Under the pieces are notes generated by a model, which ran no database searches, was not told where the DNA came from, and saw only the letters and a program-made list of their open reading frames with translations. Both the position numbers and the translations under genes were made by a program. From positions 434,001 through 498,000 of the forward strand of contig NW_025407853.1 of assembly GCF_003324165.1 (NCBI RefSeq): 64,000 nucleotides of DNA, given 5' to 3'. This DNA is from Naegleria lovaniensis. Its lineage: Eukaryota; Heterolobosea; Eutetramitea; Acrasida; Naegleriidae. Below are positions 30,039 through 37,558 of the stretch, piece by piece (within the stretch, counting starts at the first letter, position 1; the number at the start of each line of letters is the position of its first letter).

Positions 30039-30699
30039 AAATTGGTGACAAAATACAGATAGCGTTTCTTTTGCATGCACCTTTCCATACGAATGTGCCT
30101 CTCAAACTGCGTGGCTTTTCAGCTTTCTCAACATGAATCTATAATACCGTGGTGGAAAGCATCCTTTGACGTTCCATTAGTATATTTAAAGGATATGACA
30201 TCCATAACCTTAGATCGAGCCAACTCGCTATGATAAATAGTGCAACCAGGAATAGAAGCGAAACGGTTTTTGAACCCGAGCTGGAGAGGAATGTTTCGCT
30301 TCTGTGATTCAACTCGGATCATTTTCAATGAAATTTAGCTGAAGCAAGGTGATGGTATGGAGAAGTTCCTTTTAAAATAATAGCAAGGTGGTGAGAGTGT
30401 TTCGACGAAGAGTAGCTTGATAGTTTGAAAGAGTAGAAGTCATACTTTGTGAGCAAGCATAACACGGGATTCGAATCGAAGTGAACATTTGAAAAAATCG
30501 AAAAACGCGTCCTTGTAACGTTGTACTACACAAGGTAATTTGTAGACGAATTAGTTTGTGCACGCTTGATGGTATATGAGTATCCATCGAAATTACCTTC
30601 TGCCAGCACAAATCCCTTTATTTATAAAGGTATTGAATGGTACATAGATGACGACATTTTTTGCATCGATCTAAATTGGATCCTAGATATACCCACAAC
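30039..30699. other. Non-coding or decayed DNA at the start of the accessory zone
   Basis: About 660 bases without a credible gene. Short open frames on the minus strand have no recognisable features. It leads into the RNase H relic. Confidence 0.4.
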
Positions 30700-30976
30700 A
30701 TGGCAGAATTATGTGCAGTAGTCACCTCTTTGAAGATGATCCCTTCATCTAGCTCAGTCAAATTGCTCAGAAGATTTTCACAAACAACAACTATCGAGGA
30801 CAATTCATTCAACTCAAAAGAGAATTTGAGGCAACAATACAATTCAAAAAACTTAAAGTTACCATTGAATGGGTAAAAGGACATGATAAATGTCAGGAAA
30901 TAACTTCGTTGACAAACTGGTAAAAAACGCAAGTACCAAAGGCAAATTTACTTTTCGTTACATTGAAGGAAAATAA
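30700..30976 (+). pseudogene. RNase H domain relic with two frameshifts
   Basis: Three frames together rebuild the second half of an RNase H fold. MAELCAVVTSLKMI begins at 30700. After a shift, FIQLKREFEATIQFKKLKV leads into TIEWVKGHD (near 30865-30890). After another shift, GNNFVDKLVKNASTKG runs to TAA at 30976. These match the AEL helix, the W-x-K-GH strand and the final N-x-x-A/V-D helix of RNase H1-type proteins. The catalytic first strand is not recognisable upstream. It could be the end of a cellular RNase H gene copy or of a retroelement. Confidence 0.65.
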
Positions 30977-32090
30977 ACACCACATCACAAATACTCGATA
31001 TGGAGAAACCTTAATTTCTACCATGTTCGGAGCTTCAAACAACATATCTGCCCAGAACGCAATGTTCCCTTTTTCATGAACACTTACTTCTCCAGTGTCC
31101 AATTCTCCAGTTTCAGCGAAAATGGGCAATTGATAACAAATTCTAGATCCAATTTTAGTGTCAAAAGAATCAGATCACCTCAACAACTACAAGGTGAGTA
31201 AAAGACAACTAAAGAACAGTTTCAAGTTTTAACAAGAGCTTACCGTGGTTCAAGGAAATCAAGACCTGAGGTGCTGATCAGAGGTTGGCTTTTACGCAAC
31301 TGATTCCTGGAGAATCCTACATTGAGTCCACTGATCCTAAACACGTCGTTGCAGCCCAGACAAAATTTTCGGAGGGTTCTCCGACTAGTACTTTTTAACA
31401 CTTTTTGAATGAAACTTTCAAAACAAAAAACATGAAGATGTAGGAAACTGAGTTTACTACACCATGGTCTCTTCTTTTCTCGTTGTTATTATTCAAAATA
31501 TTGAGCAATGTACAACAATAGCGAACTAGGTGATATTTTTCGAAAATTTTTGGCTCAGAAACTCAAGCCAAACCAGAGCGGCAATTCAGCCAGGAGCAAC
31601 AAAGGTAATGTCTTCCATCAGGGTTTAAACAAAGTGACGCCTTCGGACCTGATTAAGGTAACATAGTGTCGAATACCTTTGACCATCTTAACAAGTTCAC
31701 TGCTGGGACCTGCTTGCTCCAGGCAAAGTACGTCAAGGTTGGATTTAGAGACGGCTCTAAACAACTGGTGTGAAGTAAGAAGGAGATGTTCACCAATGTC
31801 GTGAGCGAGGCGTGAAGGAAATAAGGAATGACAAGAAGAGGAAACATCATTGGGTGGTATGGGAGGGTGTTTGGTTGATGGGCATGGTTGACGCTACACA
31901 GTGTTTTGCTGAGGTAAATTTGCTAGCGATGTTTCCCTCTAGTACAATCTTAGAAGCATTCGTGTCACGATAACGTTGGGGATGTTAAAAAATAAATGGT
32001 CCCTCTCAATTCCAATGGCCTCATTCAATTTCATTAAGGAGAACCGATCTCAAAAATCCGTTCCAGGTTAATTGAGCACAGTATCTCCCT
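30977..32090. other. Unassigned accessory DNA
   Basis: About 1.1 kb with no intact frame over 66 codons and no sequence I can place. It ends where similarity to the right-hand endonuclease gene copy begins (32091). Confidence 0.4.
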
Positions 32091-33448
32091 CCCAGTCGAA
32101 AATTTGTTGTTCATCCTTTCCCAAAAAGAATTTTGGTCCCGAATGACTTCCATCGATCCAGACCACTATCCAACAAGAACACCTTGACGTTTCAATATGA
32201 ATTCTTTCTCCAATTTTGTTTTTGGATTGACTAGCTCAAGTAGTTTCTTCTTAGCTTTCATTGCGAACATTAAGCAACACATTACCTAAACCAAATTACC
32301 TGCAATCCGTCGTTGTCGTAGTTTCTCCTCATCGTTCGTCTTTAAATCAAAAGGAAGAAGAGCTGAATATAGAAGTGAGCTTTTGGAAGCTGACAGAGGG
32401 TTCTCATCAACCTGTTCTCCCCACACCTTGTTCATGGTATCCTTTGAGACTTTTTCGAATTGTTTGTTGTGACGACTGATCACATAATAGCGATTGGTGT
32501 CTTCTTTTCAATTAATTTTTCTTCACAAAAGATTCAGCAGTTTTTGTGTTGATGTTCGGAAAATCCTTTGAATGTACCTTTTTCCAAGAATTCCATATTC
32601 GGCTGTTTTCATCGCTTCTATTTGAATCTTACTAAATCTCCAACAAAAATAGAATCCTCAACCTTAATACCAATGATACTGGGTGTTTCACTGACCTTCA
32701 ACATTTCAGTTAGAGTAAGGGAGTGAAACGACTCATCATTTCGTACAACAAATTCGGTATCTTGTGGAAGTATGATGTCCTTTATCCTGCTTTGTACTCT
32801 ATCCAAACTCATCTTCTTAAACCAATCAAAAAATTGTTGATTTGGACAGTCATAACCACCACTTGTGTATTGCTGCATAAAGGTTCCAATATGTCCAGTG
32901 TCAATACCTTCCATTGCCAACAAACGAGGCTCAAATGCAAAGATCTTACCAAGTCCTTTTAACGCGTTCAGTGGTTTCTGTTGAATGAAGGATGAGTCTA
33001 ACCAACCATAATGATCGAGATAATAGATGGCAAGGTTTCTGACATTTATGGCAAAGTAGTCCAAGGTTCCAACAGCTTGAGGAAAATATTTGTTGTCAGC
33101 GTTGTCGGAGGTCAAGCAGTTTCGTAGGAGATCTTTGATGTAAGTTTTTCATACAAATTTTCCACTCTTAATTGTTGAGCTGCTTTGATTTTGTTCTTTA
33201 CTTGCTCTGTAAGGAGATTTTGTTCTAACAAACCTCTTTTTCGTAATTGTCATAGAGTTTTTTCATCTCGGGGTTCTTCATGAGTGCAATAAAACGTTTA
33301 CGGACAGCAGTTGAGGTCAAACCCTCATCAAATTTCTCTTTCATTGAATTCTGGAAGCCAGGAAATGCATGAACCCATGAAATCTTGTTTCTCATTGTTG
33401 AACCAGCAACAACTGAAACAAGGATGTTGTCTTCGTCAGCGCTCCATG
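32091..33448 (-). pseudogene. Truncated copy of the SANT/LAGLIDADG gene
   Basis: Aligns by eye over its whole length with 35652-37060 in the same orientation, about 3.56 kb away. It holds the SANT/Myb-like part (SADEDNILVSVVAGS ... TAVRKRFIALM) and the middle domain, then stops just after the first LAGLIDADG motif begins. It lacks the N-terminal ~110 codons and the endonuclease core. Damage includes a lost G (frameshift just after KLYDNYEKE, near 33235), a 36-bp deletion near 32360 and small deletions around 32510-32610. It still has GAA where the right copy has a stop (complement of 35761-35763), and a full six-T run where the right copy has lost one. The two copies therefore decayed independently. 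Confidence 0.85.
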
Positions 33449-33686
33449 GGTATGGCAATACTTTTACCTTTTACAAAAAGACATAGAGAGCAACGGTTGA
33501 CCAACAATGAAACTTCTCTTTGTTGCTTCTTCTGTGGGCACAAGATTTTCTCACACCAATCAACTTTAATAGCCTTGAAAGAATTTTCATTGGTTGAATT
33601 CTTTGCTCCGAGGAGCGTTGTCACAGAGGTTGGGTAGGTATACCGCCAAATATTCAACAAAACAAAACCATGTTTTCTACCAACAA

Positions 33687-33721
33687 GCGGCCATGGCCGA
33701 GAGGTTTAAGGCGTTAGACTC
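33687..33721 (+). tRNA. 5' half of an interrupted tRNA-Ser(CGA) gene
   Basis: Contains the acceptor 5' strand (GCGGCCA), the D arm with the A-box-like TGGCCGAGAGG, and the 5' anticodon stem ending TTAGACTC. Then it runs into unrelated DNA (TGGGTTCAG...). The missing half is at 37505-37558. Joining the halves at the shared TAGACTC gives an 82-nt class II tRNA with anticodon loop CTCGAAA, anticodon CGA (Ser). One pair in the rebuilt acceptor stem is C5-A68, so the halves have diverged slightly or come from two gene copies. Confidence 0.82.
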
Positions 33722-33839
33722 TGGGTTCAGATTGAAATAGCGGGACTATGTCCGTCATAGAGACAAATTCCCAAGAATACTTATTGGGATGTTGTTCTTG
33801 TCATTACTCAAAGTTCCAACCCTCAGGAGGCCCCTCCAT

Positions 33840-33995
33840 GCTTGAACGAGAGCATTAATTTTGATGATCCTTTATCCGACTCGGAGATGGAGTGGATCAG
33901 CACAATGAAAGCATTAATTTTGATGATCCAATTTTTGATTCGGATCCCGATGAGCAAGAGGATGAAACCGTTCGTTCAATAATAGCAACAAGATA
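33840..33995 (+). pseudogene. Acidic coding relic with a repeated INFDDP motif
   Basis: Reads ESINFDDPLSDSEMEW in one frame and INFDDPIFDSDPDEQEDE... ending SIIATR-stop in another. The two near-identical DNA motifs (ATTAATTTTGATGATCC at 33854 and 33913) are 59 bp apart, so a frameshift separates them. Probably the C-terminal end of a lost gene; origin unknown. Confidence 0.4.
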
Positions 33996-34116
33996 AATGA
34001 TGCACTTCCACTTGTCATGATACACTCATACTTGTCATTGAAAATGTTTATTTCAGTTTCCATTGCAACCAACCTTATGTTCCTGGAAAGTTTGGAACGA
34101 AAGGCAAAAAAAACAT

Positions 34117-34199
34117 CGCGGCCAGCAGGATTCGAACCTGCGCAGGTTGCCCCATTAGATTTCTGAATCTAACGCCTTAAACCTCTCGGCCATGACCGC
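34117..34199 (-). tRNA. tRNA-Ser-like gene with an 8-nt anticodon loop (copy 1)
   Basis: Complete class II cloverleaf on the minus strand: acceptor GCGGTCA / TGGCCGC (one T-G wobble), D arm, anticodon stem TTAGA/TCTAA, long variable arm, T arm GCAGG-TTCGAAT-CCTGC, discriminator G as in eukaryotic tRNA-Ser. A run of eight T follows, a Pol III terminator. The anticodon loop is TTCAGAAA, eight bases instead of seven. Compared with the rebuilt tRNA-Ser(CGA), loop CTCGAAA, it has C32 to T and one added A exactly where the split gene is cut. It could be inactive, could be a frameshift-type tRNA, or could be a repair scar. Confidence 0.8.
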
Positions 34200-34474
34200 T
34201 TTTGTAATTTTTGTTAAAGTTATTGTGCATAATCAACAGCTCGGTAAATCTGATTTTTCAAACAGCCTGAAGCTCAAAGATTAATGATGTATCATATTCG
34301 TAGGGCTGAAGGATGGTGGACCCAATTCAATCCAAAACAAGTCATTTTCCTCCACCAATTTCAGGTGTGGTTGTTTGCTATCCGCGATCATTGAATGTTG
34401 AAACCAAACCGCTCAAAATACTTCTTAAGAAATTCACGTTCGACAAACACCCTCTCTGGAAACCAAAAAAACAT

Positions 34475-34557
34475 CGCGGCCAGCAGGATTCGAACCTGCG
34501 CAGGTTGCCCCATTAGATTTCTGAATCTAACGCCTTAAACCTCTCGGCCATGACCGC
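34475..34557 (-). tRNA. tRNA-Ser-like gene with an 8-nt anticodon loop (copy 2)
   Basis: Identical to copy 1 across all 83 bases, 358 bp away in the same orientation, with a terminator of seven T. The flanking identity is only a few bases (GATG plus T-run on one side, TT on the other), so a segment of about 95 bp was copied or both are under strong homogenisation. It lies 75 bp downstream of the endonuclease gene stop on the same strand. Confidence 0.8.
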
Positions 34558-34631
34558 TTCATCATCGAAAAACAATGATAAACACACAAAGAATTATTAT
34601 TAGCACTTGAAAGAACACCCTTTATTGTTGT

Positions 34632-37394
34632 TTATTTCTCGTTTCCATTAAACTGTAACAGATCCATGATATATGAAGGAACAGCTTTGGTGAAACATTC
34701 GTCTTTTTGGATGATATGAAAACCGTTGCTGATATCATAGCGAGAGTGAATAAACGTGTCCTTTCCAACATTGTATACTGCACCTCGAGCGGTAACAAGG
34801 AACTGAACACTTGGATCCAGAACTGAAACTCTGACCATAATCTTTTCTTCTTTTGGCTCACTGTCATAATTACATGCAATTGAGAGGATACGAGGAACAG
34901 ATTCTGGATCGCCATCTTTGCTCTTCTTTTTCAAAATGTGGTCTGTGAAATGAACCAGTCCAGGTCCATAAAAACGGAACGTATGTACACCCTTTGATTC
35001 ATAGAGAGAGGACGAGGACATTCCGTGTTGGCAACAATACCACCTTAATAAATGTAATGCTAACAAAACAAAGCAATTAGAATAGAGAGACAACTCATTA
35101 AAACGTACCGCAAATATCTTTTTGACCGACGCTAAATTGGTTCTTGTACTTTTCTTTATGACCGTCTCCATAAGTAAAACCAAGTAAAAACCCAAGACTA
35201 AAGGTCTTGGATGCAAAATACCAATAGCTTGGAAAATGTTTCATTGTTCCATCCAGTGCTTGTATCTCTTTCATTGTTGGTATCCAGTTTTGATGTTGAA
35301 ACCAAACCACCAACATCATTGGCTCGTATCCGTGTTGGAGCAAGTTTTCTTCAAGTGACGACCCATAAGTAACTGCAATGACATGCTTAATGACATCATT
35401 ATCCTTCTCCTTCTTAAAATGATACCAATGATAGTCATTTGTTTTGGGAGGAATCATGGATCGAAAGCGATTCATCAATTCATCAGAGTTTGCTACTTGA
35501 AAGGGTTCATACTCTTGAAATATAATCTTCTGGTCCTCATCGATCTTATCTTCATCATTAGCTGTGGTATTTCCAGTATGCAAGACTTTGGAGAAAACTT
35601 TTAGTCTAGAAGGAGATGAATTGGGAAATAATAACTTTGCAATAGTGCACACCCAGTCGAAAATTTGTTGTTCATCCTTTCCCAAAAAGAATTTTGGTCC
35701 TGAATGACTTCCATCGGAGGACCACAATCCAACCAGAACACCAAGACATTTCAATATGAATTATTTCTCCAATTTTGTTTTTGGATTGGCTAGCTCAAGT
35801 AATTTCTTCTCAGCTTTCATTGCGAACATTAAGCAATGCATTATCTAAACCAGCTTACCTTCAATCCATCGTTGTCGTAGTTTCTCCTCATCGTTCATCT
35901 TTAAATCAAAAGGAAGATGAGCTCGTCTAATATATTTTCCAGGGTCCTGAACAGTGGTTGAATATAGAAGTGAGCTTTTGGAAGCTGATTGAAGGTTCTC
36001 ATCAACCTGTTCTCCCCACACCTTGTTCATGGTATCCTTTGAGACTTTTTCGAATTGTTTGTTATGACGACTGATCACATAATAGCGATTGGTGTCTTCT
36101 TTTCTAATTAATTTTTCTTCACACAAGATTCTGCAGTTTTTGTGTTGATGATCGGAAAATCCTTTGAATGTACCTTTTTCGGTTCCAAGAATTCCATATT
36201 CGGTTGTTTTCATCGCTTCTATTTGAATCTTACTAAATTCTCCAACAAACTTAGCATCCTCAACCTTAATACCAATGATACTGGGTGTTTCACTGACCTT
36301 CAACATTTCAGCGAGAGTAAGGGAGTGAAACGACTCATCATTTCGTACAACAAATTCGGTATCTTGTGGAAGTATGATGTCCTTCATCCTGCTTTGTACT
36401 CTATCCATACACATCTTCTTAAACCAGTCATAAAATTGTTGATTTGGACAATCATAACCACCACTTGTTAACTGCTGCATAAAGGTTCCAATATGTCCAG
36501 TGTCAATACCTTCCATTGCCAATAAACGAGGCTCAAACGCAAAGATCTTACCAAGTCCTTTTAACGAGTTCAGTGGTTTCTGTTGAATGAAGGATGAGTC
36601 TAACCAACCATAACGATCGAGATAATAGATGGCAAGGTTTCTAACATTTATGGCAAAGTAGTCCAAGGTTCCAACAGCTTGAGGAAAATATTTGTTGTCA
36701 GCGTTGTCGGAGGTCAAGGCTAAAGCAGTTTCGTACGAGATCTTTGATGTCACTTTTTCATACAAAGTTTCCACTCTTAATTGTTGAGCTGCTTTGATTT
36801 TGTTCTTAACTTGCTCAGTAAGGAGATTTTGTTCTAACAAACCTCCTTTTTCGTAATTGTCATAGAGTTTTTCATCTCATGGTTCGTCATGAGTGCAATA
36901 AAACGTTTACGGATAGCAGTTGAGGTCAAACCCTCATCAAATTTCTCTTTCATTGAATTCTGGAAGGCAGGAAATGCATGAACCCATGAAATCTTGTTGT
37001 TTCTCATTGTTGAACCAGCAACAACTGAAACAAGGATGTTGTCTTCATCAGCGCTCCATGTATGTCTGGTGTTGTCGTGGGTTTTTCCTGTTCTCTTTTT
37101 TGAGGATGAAGAAGCCTTCTTCATATTTGCATCATCGTTCGTTGTAACTGAGTCCACATCCTTTAAAGATGAAGGGAATGTTGAGACATGATCATTTCCT
37201 TCGGAAAAGAGTTCCAAAGGAAAAAGGCTTTCTGTTGATTCCAACATCGAAGGGACGCCAAGCGGTGGGCTTTTTTGTGATGGTTCATCAAGCACAATCG
37301 GATTTTCAAAAGAGTTTCCGATTGTTTTGGCTTTCTTACTGTTGTCTGAGGGGTGAAGAGAAAAATCATGCTCTTGCTTTGGTCTTTTGGACAT
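34632..37394 (-). pseudogene. SANT/Myb-like plus LAGLIDADG homing endonuclease gene, one frameshift and one nonsense mutation
   Basis: Minus strand, exons 37394-35859, 35789-35109 and 35059-34632 (introns of 69 and 49 bp, phases match), 881 codons once repaired. N-terminus: Lys/Ser-rich. About 155-215: SANT/Myb-like TWSADEDNILVSVVAGS with a second Trp (ISWVHAFPAF). Middle: unknown domain with YYLDRYGWLDSSF and YVISRHNKQFEKVS. C-terminal part: two LAGLIDADG-type helices, LGVLVGLWSSDGS (near 35740) and LGFLLGFTYGDGH (near 35175), about 185 residues apart, as in single-chain endonucleases; each ends in the catalytic acidic residue. Defects: one T lost from the run 36868-36872, and TAA at the complement of 35761-35763 where the left copy keeps GAA. 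The first ATG in frame is 37505, at the tRNA junction; 37394 is the more natural start. Intein origin is unlikely, as no splicing motifs are seen. Confidence 0.78.
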
Positions 37395-37504
37395 GATGAA
37401 AGAAGTCAAAGCAGGTTGTGGTGTGATTGTTTTTTTGTTGGAAAAGTTTAAGGCTAGACATTCTTGTTTATCGACTTGCTTCTTGAAAATCGTTAAGGAG
37501 ATCA

Positions 37505-37558
37505 TAGACTCGAAATCTAATGGGGAAACCTGCGCAGGTTCGAATCCTGCTGACCGCG
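37505..37558 (+). tRNA. 3' half of the interrupted tRNA-Ser(CGA) gene
   Basis: Starts with the duplicated TAGACTC, then GAAATCTAA (anticodon loop 3' side and stem), the long variable arm, the T arm GCAGGTTCGAATCCTGC, the acceptor strand TGACCGC and discriminator G. A T7 terminator follows at 37564-37570. Same orientation as the 5' half at 33687. Its internal B box is intact, but without the A box it should not be transcribed alone. Confidence 0.85.

Larger units (their letters stand above)
33722..37504. mobile_element. 3.8-kb insert in the tRNA-Ser anticodon carrying a LAGLIDADG gene and two tRNA-Ser copies
   Basis: Bounded by the two tRNA halves and by a direct TAGACTC (33715-33721 and 37505-37511). 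From left to right it contains an acidic coding relic (about 33840-33995), two minus-strand tRNA-Ser copies (34117-34199, 34475-34557), and the minus-strand SANT/LAGLIDADG gene (34632-37394). There is no transposase, reverse transcriptase or terminal inverted repeat. The reading as a homing-type element is inference from the target site and gene content; a chain of separate duplications at a tRNA cluster is the alternative. Confidence 0.6.

Noticed and set aside
30469-30495. tRNA relic suggested by GGATTCGAATC
   Set aside because: The motif resembles a B box, but no acceptor, D or anticodon arms can be paired around it.
34117-34557. tRNA-Leu(CAG), reading the loop as TT-CAG-AA
   Set aside because: A 7-nt loop with that register breaks the anticodon stem; the stem TTAGA/TCTAA leaves eight loop bases. 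The discriminator is G, as in eukaryotic tRNA-Ser, and the rest equals the split tRNA-Ser(CGA).
34632-37394. Intein in a host protein
   Set aside because: LAGLIDADG motifs fit, but I see no N-terminal Cys/Ser block, no HN-Cys/Ser/Thr C-terminal junction and no flanking extein family.
33687-37558. A giant tRNA intron between the two halves
   Set aside because: Nuclear tRNA introns are short and start after position 37. This break is after position 34, is 3.8 kb long and contains genes and terminators.
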